This document shows, in pieces, positions 8,230 through 17,433 of a stretch of 64,000 nucleotides of DNA; the stretch's first letter is position 1, and every line of letters starts with the position of its first letter. The notes under the pieces were generated by a model that was given only the letters and a program-made list of their open reading frames with translations, was not told the origin of the DNA and did no database searches. A program made the position numbers and the translations under genes. Source of the DNA: Fulverythrobacter ferritrahens (lineage in GTDB: Bacteria; Pseudomonadota; Alphaproteobacteria; Sphingomonadales; Sphingomonadaceae); NCBI RefSeq assembly GCF_020539485.1, contig NZ_JACDXU010000001.1, positions 1,240,001 to 1,304,000 of the forward strand, read 5' to 3'.

Positions 8230-9324
8230 TCAGGCCGCCTGGAGATTCCTGCGAGCAAGCTCCGGCCAGACTTCCGGATAATCGCTCAGATCGATCCAGG
8301 GATCGGCCCGCTCGAAACGGCGACCGATGGACTGGATGATCAGCCGGGCGCGCTTGAGGCGAGCCCGGCGCGAACGGAACGGATTGGCCTTGTCCGGCGG
8401 CGCATCCATCATCCGCTTGAGCAGAGCATCGCGTTCCGCGAAGCTGGCAGGCGACGTGGGGGGCAGATCCACCGCACCCCGGCTATGGCGCGAACGGGCC
8501 ATGAAACGCGGCTGCACAGTGAGCGGAATGCGGCTCGGAGCAATGGTATTGGCCACCGGCGCGGCATCACCGTTAAAGGCGGTGACGGGAACCGGGGCCA
8601 CCGGAACCGTAGCGACCGGATCAGGGCGGCGTTCCACTGCCGCACGCGTCACGCGGGGCGGATTTGCCTCCGGCTTGCGGCGACGGCGCAGCGGGCCGCT
8701 GAACAGGGCCAGCAACAGAACCGTGCCCGCAGCACCCCAGGCGATGCCATCAATCGCGGAAATCACGGGATTGCCGGTATCGTTCGGACTGCCTGCGGCG
8801 GAAGCGGTGTCTTCAAGCAGCGGCTCGCTTTCCGGCGCCGTATTCTCGGCCGGGAAGTAATCCGTATCCACCGCAGGTGGAGCAATCACCGGGCCATCCA
8901 CCGTTGCAGCCTCGTTCACCGGAGCAGGCGGAGCGGCCTCCTCACCAACTACACGCGGAGTTGCACGCTGCTGGACGGGAGCGGCTTCACGCGCGGCCTG
9001 GGAGGCTGGCCCGCTGCGTTCTTCCGTAACGGCGCCTTCCTCCTCGACGGGCAGCGGCTGCACTACCGGGCTGGATTGCATGATCGGCGCCGGGGCAGTC
9101 GCAGCCTGAGGTGCGGCAGAAGGCGTCGCGGGGGGGATAGCGGGCGTTTCCGCAGGTTGGGGCGGCGTGGCCGGTTCCAGCGGGGGAACGATCTCGGGGG
9201 GCGGTGCGGCAGGCGGGTCCACCTGAGGGGGGACGACCTGAGCTGACAGCCCGGTTGAACCAAGCACAAGTACCGCGGCAATCGCGGCAGTCGCGCAACG
9301 AGCGGATGTGATTTTCCTTTCCAT
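8230..9324 (-). CDS. secreted/membrane proline-rich protein of unknown function
   Basis: I do not recognise a characterised family. The protein (364 aa from MERKITSARC) has a signal peptide ending at about GLSAQ, then some 170 residues rich in Pro, Ala and Glu, one membrane helix (GIAWGAAGTVLLLALF) followed by RRRRK, and a basic cytoplasmic tail whose last 80 residues look folded (RARLIIQSIGRRFERADPWIDLSDYPEVWPELA). This order suggests an envelope-spanning protein with an extended periplasmic arm and an intracellular domain. An upstream in-frame ATG at 9366 would put 14 extra residues before the signal peptide, so I prefer 9324. Monocistronic with its own terminator. Something similar exists in sphingomonads by recollection only. 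Confidence 0.7.
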   Translation of the reverse strand: MERKITSARCATAAIAAVLVLGSTGLSAQVVPPQVDPPAAPPPEIVPPLEPATPPQPAETPAIPPATPSAAPQAATAPAPIMQSSPVVQPLPVEEEGAVTEERSGPASQAAREAAPVQQRATPRVVGEEAAPPAPVNEAATVDGPVIAPPAVDTDYFPAENTAPESEPLLEDTASAAGSPNDTGNPVISAIDGIAWGAAGTVLLLALFSGPLRRRRKPEANPPRVTRAAVERRPDPVATVPVAPVPVTAFNGDAAPVANTIAPSRIPLTVQPRFMARSRHSRGAVDLPPTSPASFAERDALLKRMMDAPPDKANPFRSRRARLKRARLIIQSIGRRFERADPWIDLSDYPEVWPELARRNLQAA

Positions 9325-9618
9325 AGTGGAAGTAAAACGCCCGCCCGCCGGGCCACGTTCCTTCATCTACGGTTCACGGTTTAGGCAAAATTCGCAGTTT
9401 TCCTTGATTTTTGCCCCCACCAAACGAGGCAACCGGAAAATGACTTGCGATGGGTTGAGACGATTAGAAACGGAATGAGTAATGACCCAGAACGACTTGC
9501 CGACATGGCTCAACAGTTCGTCTCAAGGGGTTTTCCGGCATGGGATGGGAACCCAGCTTGCCCATTGTTCTCAATACGTTCTAAACTCCGTGCCCGCCGA
9601 TATTCGAGGAGAGGAACT

Positions 9619-9966
9619 ATGAGCTATACCGGGCACTGCCATTGCGGCGCCGTAACCTTCACCGTGGAGGCTGACCTTCCGGAAAACGCCGTCGAGTGCA
9701 ATTGCAGCCATTGCAGCGACAAGGGGCTGATCCTCACTTTCGTGCCCGCCGGTCAGTTCACGCTGGACAAGGGCGCTGGCAATCTTGGCGAATATCGCTT
9801 CAACACCCGCACAATCGCCCATCGCTTCTGCACCATTTGCGGCTGCGAGCCCTTTGCCGAGGGGACCAGCCCCAATGGCGAGATGCGCGCAATCAACCTG
9901 CGCTGCGTCGATGCTGCGGATCTTTCGGCAATCCGGCTCGACCCGGTGGACGGCGCGTCTTACTGA
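9619..9966 (+). CDS. GFA family (CENP-V/glutathione-dependent formaldehyde-activating domain) protein
   Basis: A 115-residue single-domain protein with the GFA zinc-binding pattern: GHCHCGAVTF near the N terminus, CNCSHC at about residue 34 and FCTICGCEPF at about residue 77, then NLRCVD. The family includes Gfa, which joins formaldehyde to glutathione, but most members are uncharacterised zinc proteins, so the substrate is unknown. GGAGAGGAA directly before the ATG at 9619 sets the start; the open frame upstream is not needed. The helicase gene begins 6 bp downstream, so the two probably share a message. Confidence 0.88.
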   Translation: MSYTGHCHCGAVTFTVEADLPENAVECNCSHCSDKGLILTFVPAGQFTLDKGAGNLGEYRFNTRTIAHRFCTICGCEPFAEGTSPNGEMRAINLRCVDAADLSAIRLDPVDGASY

Positions 9967-9972
9967 CGGGGC

Positions 9973-12714
9973 GTGACTCAGCCCCTCCCCCTTCCCGCGC
10001 TCCATGCCAGCCACGCCGGCAGCTGGCTGCGCGCGGCCAATGGTTCCACCCGCACGGTGGGCAAGGGGGAAGCAATCATGGCGGCGGCCGATACGCCGCT
10101 GCTGCTGCTCAATGCCCCGCTGGTGGCCACCCGGCTGGGCTATCCGGACCTCTCCGGGCTGGATTTGCTGGAACTCTTCGCCTTCATCCACCCCGCCCGC
10201 TTCTGCGTGCCCACGCCCAAGGGCCTGGCCCATGCGCTGGGGCTGGAAGAGCCGGCCAGCGACGATACCGTGCCCGCTTTGCTCCAGCTGGCGGCGGGCA
10301 AGCTGCTGGAAACCTGCGAGAGCCCCGAATGGCAGGAGCGGGAGGGTGCGTGGAGCGTGCTCCAGTCGCTGATGCGGCTGCGCTGGCCCTGGGCGCAAGT
10401 GATCGCCCCGCATATTCGCCAGCCCGAGCGTGCCGAACGCTGGCTGTTCACGCGCCTGCCCGAATGGGAAGAAGTGCCCGAGCGCCCGCAGCCCGCGCAG
10501 GTCACTCTTTCGCCGGACGAGGTGCGCGCCCGCCTCGCCATGCTCACCGGAACGGGCGCGGAAGAACGCGAAAGCCAGCGCGCCTATGCGGCGGAAGCGG
10601 CCGGGGCCTTCTCCCCGAGAGACCGGCGCGGCGTGCCGCATATGCTGCTGGCGCAGGCGGGAACCGGCATCGGCAAGACGCTGGGCTATCTCGCCCCGGC
10701 CTCGCTCTGGGCAGAAAAATCCGGCGGTACGGTGTGGGTCTCCACCTTCACCAAGAACCTCCAGCGCCAGCTCCGCAAGGAAAGCCGCCGCGCCTGGCCC
10801 GATAACCGCGCCGATGGATCCCAGCCAGTGGTGGTACGCAAGGGGCGGGAGAATTACCTCTGCCTGCTCAATCTGGAAGATGCGCTGCAAGGCGGCTTTG
10901 GCGGGCGCGCGGCGGTGCTGGCGCAACTGGTCGGGCGCTGGGCGGCATACACCCAGGATGGCGACATGATCGGCGGGGATCTGCCCGGCTGGCTCGGCAC
11001 CCTGTTCCGCAACCGCGCGATCCGCAGCCTGACCGACCAGCGCGGCGAATGCGTCTATGCCGGTTGCCCGCATTATCGCAAATGCTTCATCGAACGCGCC
11101 GCGCGAGCCAGCGCCCAGGCCGATCTGGTGATCGCCAATCACGCGCTGGTGATGGTCAACGCCGCGCGGGGCCGCGATCATGCCCAGCGTCCTACCCGCA
11201 TCGTGTTCGACGAAGGCCATCACGTATTCGATGCCGCCGATTCCACTTTCGCGGCGGAACTGACGGGGCTGGAATGCGTGGAGCTGCGCCGCTGGATTAC
11301 CGGGCCCGAACGCGGATCGAAAGGCCGCCGCCGCGGCCTCGCCGCCCGGCTGGCGGACATCGCCTCTTATGACGAGGCGGGCGGAAAGGCCGTGGCCGAC
11401 GCCGTTACCGCCGCCGAGGCACTGCCGGGCGAAGGCTGGCTGCAACGCCTCTCCGAAAACCAGCCTTCCGGCCCCTTGGAGGAACTGCTCGCCGGCGTGC
11501 GCGCCCTTACCTATGCCCGCGACGAAAGCGGTGGGCAGGAGGCGGGCTATGCCATCGAAACCGAGGCCGCCCAGCTGGACGGCAATTTCATCGAGCTGGC
11601 ACAACAGGCGGCGCAGGCTCTGGCAGCGATCCGCTCGCCCTTGATGAAGCTCTCCGTCCGGCTGGAAGCAATTCTGGAAGATCCGCCGGATTGGCTCGAT
11701 GGCCCCGGCCGTGCCCGCATCGAAGGGGCGCGCTATTCGCTCAAATGGCGCATCGACATGCTCGCCTCGTGGGAAGCCCTGCTTGACCGGATGGGCGGCC
11801 CGGCAGACCCGGATTTCGTCGACTGGCTGGCGGTCGACCGCTCCGATGCGCGCGAATACGATATCGGCCTGCACCGGCGCTTCCTCGATCCGATGAAGCC
11901 CTTTGCGCAAGTGGTGCTGGAACCCGCGCATGGCGTGATGCTGACCAGCGCCACGCTGAAGGACGGCGGCGAATGGCAGGCCGCCCTCGCCCGTTCGGGC
12001 GCGAACTGGCTCGATTCCGCGCCCATGCTGACCGAGCATGAAAGCCCGTTCGACTATGCCTCCAATGCCGAAGTGCTGATCGTCACCGATGTGAAGAAGG
12101 GCGACATTGCCGCGCTGGCCGGCGCCTATGCCCGCATTATCGAGGCATCGAAGGGCGGCGTTCTGGGCCTGTTTACCGCGATCCGCCGGTTGCGCGCGGT
12201 CCATGGCCGCATTGCCGACCGGCTGGCGCGCAATGGCCTGCCGCTTTACGCCCAGCATGTCGATCCGATCGACACCGGCACTTTGGTGGACATTTTCCGC
12301 GACGATCCACGCGCCTCGCTCCTCGGCACCGATGCCCTGCGCGACGGGGTGGACGTTCCCGGTGAATCCCTGCGCTGCGTGGTGATGGAGCAGGTGCCCT
12401 GGCCCAAGCCCTCCATCCTGCACCGCGCCCGCCGCGCGGCGGGCGGCGGCAGTTCCTTCGATGACCGGATCATCCGCGCGCGTCTGGCCCAGGCCTTCGG
12501 GCGGCTGATCCGCAGCAAGGACGACAAGGGCCATTTCGTGGTTCTCTCGGCCGCTTTTCCTACCCGGCTGACGACTGCTTTCCCCAAGGGCACGCCTGTC
12601 ATCCGCCTGTCGCTCGATGAGGCTTTACATCGGATCGCGAGCGGTGTTTCTGGGGGCAGCGAAGCGATTCCGGCCCCTCCGGCATCGCCGCTGGAAGGAT
12701 CCTCGCCCTGGTGA
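9973..12714 (+). CDS. DinG/XPD-like ATP-dependent DNA helicase
   Basis: Superfamily 2 helicase of the DinG/Rad3 type, 913 aa. The first 200 residues (LLLLNAPLVATRLGYPDLSG, LLELFAFIHPARFCVPT) resemble an alphaproteobacterial N-terminal extension. Walker A is AQAGTGIGKT and the Walker B/DEAH position reads VFDEGHHVFDA, i.e. DEGH. A four-cysteine iron-sulphur cluster is plausible from YLCLLN and GECVYAGCPHYRKC. Late motifs include LGTDALRDGVDVPGE and QAFGRLIRSK. It likely unwinds damaged or structured DNA. The start is GTG at 9973 after the GFA stop; the stop overlaps the next gene's GTG (GTGA). Confidence 0.9.
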   Translation: MTQPLPLPALHASHAGSWLRAANGSTRTVGKGEAIMAAADTPLLLLNAPLVATRLGYPDLSGLDLLELFAFIHPARFCVPTPKGLAHALGLEEPASDDTVPALLQLAAGKLLETCESPEWQEREGAWSVLQSLMRLRWPWAQVIAPHIRQPERAERWLFTRLPEWEEVPERPQPAQVTLSPDEVRARLAMLTGTGAEERESQRAYAAEAAGAFSPRDRRGVPHMLLAQAGTGIGKTLGYLAPASLWAEKSGGTVWVSTFTKNLQRQLRKESRRAWPDNRADGSQPVVVRKGRENYLCLLNLEDALQGGFGGRAAVLAQLVGRWAAYTQDGDMIGGDLPGWLGTLFRNRAIRSLTDQRGECVYAGCPHYRKCFIERAARASAQADLVIANHALVMVNAARGRDHAQRPTRIVFDEGHHVFDAADSTFAAELTGLECVELRRWITGPERGSKGRRRGLAARLADIASYDEAGGKAVADAVTAAEALPGEGWLQRLSENQPSGPLEELLAGVRALTYARDESGGQEAGYAIETEAAQLDGNFIELAQQAAQALAAIRSPLMKLSVRLEAILEDPPDWLDGPGRARIEGARYSLKWRIDMLASWEALLDRMGGPADPDFVDWLAVDRSDAREYDIGLHRRFLDPMKPFAQVVLEPAHGVMLTSATLKDGGEWQAALARSGANWLDSAPMLTEHESPFDYASNAEVLIVTDVKKGDIAALAGAYARIIEASKGGVLGLFTAIRRLRAVHGRIADRLARNGLPLYAQHVDPIDTGTLVDIFRDDPRASLLGTDALRDGVDVPGESLRCVVMEQVPWPKPSILHRARRAAGGGSSFDDRIIRARLAQAFGRLIRSKDDKGHFVVLSAAFPTRLTTAFPKGTPVIRLSLDEALHRIASGVSGGSEAIPAPPASPLEGSSPW

Positions 12715-13244
12715 AACTGCTCGGCCTCCTGCGCCATGCCAAATCGGACTGGGACGATGTCGGCCTGCGCGATTTCGATCGCGGGCTGAACGAGCGCGGC
12801 CGCAAAGGCGCGGCGCTGATGGGGAAACATATCCGCGACCATGGCGTGGAATGGGATTATGTCATCGCCAGCCCGGCCGAGCGCGTAAAGCGCACGCTGG
12901 AAGCCGCCGGGATCGATGGCGCCGTCCATTGGCAGGACCGGGCCTATCTGGCCAGTTCCAGCACTCTGATGGATCTGCTGCGCCATGTGGAAGGCGATCC
13001 GGCCAGCATATTGCTGTCAGGCCATAATCCTGGCCTGCAGGAACTGATCTTTGATCTTGTGCCCCCCCACGCGGAAAACACATTGTTCGATACGGCGGCC
13101 CAGAAATATCCGACCGCGACCTTCGCCGTGCTGGAACTGGATATTGACGACTGGGCTCAGCTGGAGCCCAATTCGGGCCGGCTGATCTATCTCGCCCGCC
13201 CGCGCGACCTCGATCCCGCTCTGGGGCCCGAAAAACGCCGCTGA
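12711..13244 (+). CDS. SixA-like histidine phosphatase
   Basis: Histidine phosphatase superfamily protein, 177 aa, like SixA, which dephosphorylates phosphohistidine proteins. The catalytic RHA motif is in LLGLLRHAKSDW (H9), with SPAERVKRT (second Arg) and the late His in LSGHNPGLQ. The start is GTG within the helicase TGA (GTGA), so translation is coupled. The in vivo target is unknown; phosphotransfer HPt domains are one option. Confidence 0.88.
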   Translation: MKLLGLLRHAKSDWDDVGLRDFDRGLNERGRKGAALMGKHIRDHGVEWDYVIASPAERVKRTLEAAGIDGAVHWQDRAYLASSSTLMDLLRHVEGDPASILLSGHNPGLQELIFDLVPPHAENTLFDTAAQKYPTATFAVLELDIDDWAQLEPNSGRLIYLARPRDLDPALGPEKRR

Positions 13245-13320
13245 ACCTGATAGCGCACCAGAAGAAAGCGGGGGCGTCACTCCGCCCGCGCTTCTCCTGC
13301 TTCAACCGTTGCCCAGAACC

Positions 13321-13716
13321 TCAACCGTCAAGCGCGGCTGCCAGCCGATCACGGATGGCGCGCAGCTGGGGAAGAATGTCCACCGACGTGCGGATTGCCT
13401 GTTCGCGCGGCTGCACTGGCGGCGCAGGCATAGCGGGGGCGGAAGCTGCAACGGCTCCGCCGGACAGCGCCTGACACGCGCCCTTCAGCGTATAGCCTTC
13501 GCGGTTCACTAGCCGGTCGATCATGTCGACCATGCGAATATCTTCCGGCCGGTAATATCGGCGCCCACCACTGCGCTTGAGCGGCTTGAGCATCGGGAAC
13601 TGCTGTTCCCAATAACGCAGCACATGCTGCTTGATGCCCAGCGCGCGCGCTACTTCGCCGATGGTGCGCAGCGCATCGGCATCCTTGCCGTCGCTGAACC
13701 TCGGATCCCCTGCCAC
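13321..13716 (-). CDS. MerR family transcriptional regulator
   Basis: A 131-residue regulator with a MerR winged helix at residues 15-75 (RTIGEVARALGIKQHVLRYW, GGRRYYRPEDI) and a short Ala/Pro-rich C-terminal half without the cysteines of metal sensors. It is the last gene of rpmF-plsX-fabH-ihfA-merR, 21 bp after ihfA. In this conserved alphaproteobacterial position its target is not established; a lipid or growth link is only a guess from context. Confidence 0.9.
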   Translation of the reverse strand: MAGDPRFSDGKDADALRTIGEVARALGIKQHVLRYWEQQFPMLKPLKRSGGRRYYRPEDIRMVDMIDRLVNREGYTLKGACQALSGGAVAASAPAMPAPPVQPREQAIRTSVDILPQLRAIRDRLAAALDG

Positions 13717-13737
13717 TCTGTACCTGCTTTCCTGTTA

Positions 13738-14037
13738 TCAGCCTTGACCGACGCGGTCCTTCAGGATCTGGCTGGCACGGAAAGTCAAGACGCGGCGCGG
13801 CGTGATCGGCACCTCGACGCCAGTCTTGGGGTTGCGCCCGATGCGTTCATTCTTGTCGCGTAACAGGAAGGTGCCAAAACCTGAAATCTTGACATTTTCT
13901 CCCCGCTCCAGAGCCTCGCACATGTGATCGAGTATCGCCTCAACCATCGCAAGCGACTCCGCACGGGAGAATCCCATCTTGCGATTGATCACCTCCGCGA
14001 GGTCCGCGCGTGTAAGCGTGCCAACCGAACGCATCAT
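13738..14037 (-). CDS. ihfA: integration host factor subunit alpha
   Basis: DNA-bending histone-like subunit, 99 aa, which pairs with IhfB. It shows [16 protein letters not shown] at the N terminus, the core [28 protein letters not shown], and the beta-arm tip [10 protein letters not shown]. Two ATGs lie in tandem (14037 and 14034) behind GGGGACGGGAAG; either could serve. It stands between fabH and the MerR gene, as is usual in alphaproteobacteria. Confidence 0.96.
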   Translation of the reverse strand: MMRSVGTLTRADLAEVINRKMGFSRAESLAMVEAILDHMCEALERGENVKISGFGTFLLRDKNERIGRNPKTGVEVPITPRRVLTFRASQILKDRVGQG

Positions 14038-14160
14038 CTTCCCGTCCCCTGTTCAGATCATCTGGACAGTTCCAATGTGAACAACCTAACACTTTGTGAG
14101 GACATAGCAATATTTCCCGCATTTCTGCGGTTAGTTCGGATATCCGAAGTTTTCAGAAAA

Positions 14161-15126
14161 TCACATGCGCAGCAGGCTGGCACCCCATGTGAAGCCGCCG
14201 CCCATGGCTTCCAGCATAACCAGATCGCCTGCTTTGATACGACCGTCGCGTACGGCGGCATCAAGTGCAAGAGGCACCGAAGCGGCCGAAGTATTGGCAT
14301 GATGATCGACTGTTACGATCACTTTTTCGTTAGCCAGGCCAAGTTTACGTGCCGTGGCATCCAGGATGCGGGCATTGGCCTGATGCGGTACCACCCAATC
14401 GAGGTCAGCGGCAGTAAATCCCGACTCTTCAAGTACTTCCTGAAGAACTTCAGCCAGATTCACCACTGCGTGACGAAAAACCTCACGGCCTTTCATGCGC
14501 ACCTTGCCCACCGTGCCGGTGGAAGAAGGGCCGCCATCAGTGAACAGTAGTTCGTTATGGGCGCCATCGGCGTGGAGACGGGTGGTGAGCACCCCCGGAC
14601 CGCCTTCCGCAACCTCTTCTGCGGCAAGGAGAACAGCCCCTGCACCATCACCGAAAAGGACGCAGGTGGCACGGTCTTCCCAGTCCAGAATCCGGCTGAA
14701 GGTTTCCGCACCGATCACCAGAGCATGCTTGGCCATTCCGGTGCGAAGCAGCGAATCGGCTACGCCAAGCGCATAAAGAAAGCCCGAGCAGACGGCGGAC
14801 ACGTCAAAGGCGATTCCGCCGTTGCAGCCCAGCGCGTCCTGCACCTTGGTGGCAGTCGCGGGGAAGGTCTGATCCGGTGTCGCAGTGGCCAGCACGATCA
14901 GATCGACCGCGCTTGCATCCACCCCGGCGGCGGCCAGCGCGTTGCGCGCGGCTTCGGTCGCCAGGGTGGCGGTGGTTTCCCCTTCGCCCGCCACATGGCG
15001 CGAGCGAATCCCCGTGCGCTCAACGATCCATTCGTCGCTCGTGTCGACAAGGCGGGCAAGCTCGTCATTGCTCACCACGCGCGACGGAAGGGCGGAACCG
15101 GTACCCTTGACCACGGAACGGATCAT
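14161..15126 (-). CDS. fabH: beta-ketoacyl-ACP synthase III
   Basis: Starts fatty acid synthesis by condensing acetyl-CoA with malonyl-ACP. Length is 321 aa. The catalytic triad is visible: Cys113 (DVSAVCSGF), His248 (VVPHQAN) and Asn278 ([10 protein letters not shown]). Its ATG overlaps the plsX stop by 4 nt (ATGA), so the two are translationally coupled, linking fatty acid initiation with phospholipid acylation. A 123-bp gap separates it from ihfA, which may have its own promoter. Confidence 0.97.
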   Translation of the reverse strand: MIRSVVKGTGSALPSRVVSNDELARLVDTSDEWIVERTGIRSRHVAGEGETTATLATEAARNALAAAGVDASAVDLIVLATATPDQTFPATATKVQDALGCNGGIAFDVSAVCSGFLYALGVADSLLRTGMAKHALVIGAETFSRILDWEDRATCVLFGDGAGAVLLAAEEVAEGGPGVLTTRLHADGAHNELLFTDGGPSSTGTVGKVRMKGREVFRHAVVNLAEVLQEVLEESGFTAADLDWVVPHQANARILDATARKLGLANEKVIVTVDHHANTSAASVPLALDAAVRDGRIKAGDLVMLEAMGGGFTWGASLLRM

Positions 15127-16202
15127 ACTGCGTTCTCTTTATCTTGCCCGTTGGCGGAAGAATTGCGGTTATGGCGCAGCCGTTCCTCGCCCAATTCGGC
15201 AAGGTCGGCTGATATCCGTTCGGTGATGCTGGCTTCCAGCAGCCGGGCGGTCACTGCCACGGCATTGGCCACGCCCTTGGCATTCGCGCTGCCATGGCTT
15301 TTCACGACCACGCCATTGAGCCCAAGGAAAACGGCGCCATTGTGATTGTTGGGATCCAGATGGTGGCGCAACAGCTCGGTCGCGGGCCTGCTCACCAGGA
15401 AGCCGAATTTGGAGCGCAGCGAGCTCTGGAAGCTGCGGCGCAGCAGATCGGCCACGAAACGTGCCGTTCCTTCCACTGCCTTGAGCGCGATATTGCCCGA
15501 AAATCCATCGGTCACCACCACATCCACATCGCCGCGCGACAGGCCATTGGCCTCCACGAAGCCTTCGAACTGCATGGCAAGGCCGGTCGCCTCGCGCAGG
15601 CGCGCGGCGGCTTCCTGGAGTTGTTCGGTGCCCTTATTGTCTTCGGTACCGATGTTGAGCAGCCGCACGCGCGGCGCTTCACGCCCGGTGACAATGCGGG
15701 AATAGGCTGCGCCCATGATGGCGAACTGCACCAGATTGCGGGCATCGCAATCAGTATTGGCGCCCAGATCGAGCATCACCAGATCGCTTTCGCCCAGAGT
15801 GGGCATCAGCGCGGCGAGCGCGGGGCGGTCAATCCCGGGCATGGTGCGCAGGGCAAGCTTGGCCATGGCCATCAGCGCGCCGGTATTCCCGGCACTGACG
15901 GCAGCGCCGGCATGGCCCTGCTTCACGGCATTGATCGCCATGCCCATGGAAGTGGTGCGTGCACGGCGCAGGGCCTGCGTGGGCTTTTCATCGCCCGACA
16001 CCACATCCGCGGAATGGAGGATTTCAGAAGCCCCGCGCAGATTGGGATGATTTTCGAGCGCACGCTTGATGCGCTCCTCATCCCCGACCAGCAGGAACTT
16101 GAAGCGGTCATGGCGACGGCGGGCAAGCGCCGCGCCTTCGACCATCACGCGCACGCCTTCATCGCCGCCCATCGCATCGACGGCGATACGCGGCAGATTC
16201 AT
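15123..16202 (-). CDS. plsX: phosphate acyltransferase PlsX
   Basis: Converts acyl-ACP to acyl-phosphate for glycerol-3-phosphate acylation, the first step of phospholipid synthesis. Length is 359 aa, with [12 protein letters not shown] at the N terminus, [22 protein letters not shown] and [13 protein letters not shown]. It lies downstream of rpmF, separated by 289 bp that hold a long inverted repeat, and overlaps fabH by 4 nt. Likely peripheral to the inner membrane, as in the family. Confidence 0.97.
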   Translation of the reverse strand: MNLPRIAVDAMGGDEGVRVMVEGAALARRRHDRFKFLLVGDEERIKRALENHPNLRGASEILHSADVVSGDEKPTQALRRARTTSMGMAINAVKQGHAGAAVSAGNTGALMAMAKLALRTMPGIDRPALAALMPTLGESDLVMLDLGANTDCDARNLVQFAIMGAAYSRIVTGREAPRVRLLNIGTEDNKGTEQLQEAAARLREATGLAMQFEGFVEANGLSRGDVDVVVTDGFSGNIALKAVEGTARFVADLLRRSFQSSLRSKFGFLVSRPATELLRHHLDPNNHNGAVFLGLNGVVVKSHGSANAKGVANAVAVTARLLEASITERISADLAELGEERLRHNRNSSANGQDKENAV

Positions 16203-16254
16203 GCGCTTACCCCTGGAAGAGGGTCAGGAGCCATTACCGGCGCCTACGAGGCGT

Positions 16255-16344
16255 CCAAATGGCAAACATATCGGACCACAAAACGCGCCGCGACGGCCCG
16301 ACGCCATCGCAAGCGTTTTGTGGTCCGATATGGCAGCCATTTGG
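16255..16344. repeat. 32-bp imperfect inverted repeat between rpmF and plsX
   Basis: Arm 16255-16286 and arm 16313-16344 are reverse complements at 29 of 32 positions (one 3-base mismatch block), with a 26-nt spacer. The shared core is CATATCGGACCACAAAACGC. No coding sequence is supported here. In the transcript it would form a long hairpin separating rpmF from the lipid genes. It could be an RNA-processing or attenuation element, or a small mobile palindrome. Confidence 0.85.
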
Positions 16345-16491
16345 GCGTCCCTGCGGGATTTGACCGAAATGGCCCATTGCTGCGTCCGAAGGGCTGGAAA
16401 TATCGACATATTCCTGCGCCCTTCCTCCTCGCACTGAGCCATTTCGCTTCAAACCTCGAAGGTGCCGGTAATGGTTCCTGACCCTTCGGCC

Positions 16492-16671
16492 TTAGAGGCC
16501 AACAGCGACGATCTCGCGCCCGTTATAGTGGCCGCAATGCGTGCACAGATTGTGCGGGCGCTTCAGTTCGCCACAGTTCGAGCATTCGTGGAATGCTTCA
16601 ACCTTGAGCGCGTCGTGCGAACGGCGCATACCCCGGCGGGAGGGACTGGTTTTTCTCTTGGGGACAGCCAT
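16492..16671 (-). CDS. rpmF: 50S ribosomal protein L32
   Basis: Short gene of 59 codons. The product starts [19 protein letters not shown] and ends [11 protein letters not shown], the standard alphaproteobacterial L32. A zinc ribbon is present: ECSNCGELK and LCTHCGHY (two CxxC pairs). It is the first gene of the rpmF-plsX-fabH-ihfA-merR cluster, the well-known coupling of ribosome and lipid synthesis. Confidence 0.97.
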   Translation of the reverse strand: MAVPKRKTSPSRRGMRRSHDALKVEAFHECSNCGELKRPHNLCTHCGHYNGREIVAVGL

Positions 16672-16876
16672 CGCGGCACCTGTTCCTGCAAAATTCTAGA
16701 TCGGTTTAATCAAATCGCCCTATGCGATGACCCGGCAATGCACAAGTGCGTGGCACCTGTGTGCTGGCCGGGATCGCGGCTGGCGGTGAAGGCGCGGCCT
16801 ATAGCGATTTTCACGTGCGTTGCAACCTCTCCCGGTCATATAGGGCAACCACGCCGCTCAGGGGAGAAAGAATGCC

Positions 16877-17269
16877 ATGGACCTTACCGTAACCCTTACA
16901 TCCACGGCGGTCGCCGCGATCATCGGCATATGGCTCGCTTTCAGGGTCGTGCAGCTGCGCCAGCGTTTTTCCATCGCGCATGGCCACGGGGATAATGACG
17001 CCCTCATGCGCCGGATGCGCGCCCAGCTGAACTATGCGGAGAACACGCCGCTGGTGCTGCTGCTGGTCGGCGCGATCGAGCTTTCCGGCAAGGCCGGGAT
17101 CTGGCTCTCTTACGTAGCGGCGATCTACTTCCTGGGCCGCCTTGCCCATGCAGTCGGGATGGACAGCGCAGGCGTGCCGATAACTCGCAAGCTGGGCATG
17201 GCATCCACCTTCCTCGTGCTGATCGGCCTTGCGATTTATGCACTGTTGATCGCGCTGAAGATCGTCTGA
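16877..17269 (+). CDS. MAPEG family membrane protein
   Basis: A 130-residue integral membrane protein with four hydrophobic segments and the MAPEG pattern RRMRAQLNYAENTPLVLLLVGAIEL, followed by FLGRLAHAVGM. Eukaryotic members conjugate glutathione or make leukotrienes; bacterial ones are mostly uncharacterised. GGAGAAAG precedes the ATG. Monocistronic, divergent from rpmF. Confidence 0.92.
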   Translation: MDLTVTLTSTAVAAIIGIWLAFRVVQLRQRFSIAHGHGDNDALMRRMRAQLNYAENTPLVLLLVGAIELSGKAGIWLSYVAAIYFLGRLAHAVGMDSAGVPITRKLGMASTFLVLIGLAIYALLIALKIV

Positions 17270-17365
17270 CGGAAAGGACGAGGCTCGGCGTAGGGCCTGG
17301 CGATTCTCTGAAGCTCGCGGACTTCCGAAGTTCCGCACGGCGGGGAGGATAAATCCCTCCGCACG

Positions 17366-17387
17366 GGTAAGCCCACCCCGGCTTACC
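17366..17387 (+). terminator. hairpin after the MAPEG gene
   Basis: GGTAAGCC pairs with GGCTTACC over a 6-nt loop, followed by GCAAACTTTGTTT. It lies between the convergent MAPEG and metallo-hydrolase genes and may terminate both. A second GGGAGG/CCCTCC hairpin precedes it at about 17343-17360. Confidence 0.6.
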
Positions 17388-17433
17388 GCAAACTTTGTTT
17401 CCCGCGGATCAAGGGCAGCGGCCCGGTCCCTGA

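Noticed and set aside
9571-12534. 987-codon frame antisense to the DinG-like helicase
   Set aside because: It covers a strongly supported helicase and has no recognisable motifs; long antisense frames are normal at this GC content.
16224-16452. Two overlapping 72-codon frames between rpmF and plsX
   Set aside because: They fall on the inverted repeat and have no ribosome site or similarity to anything I know.
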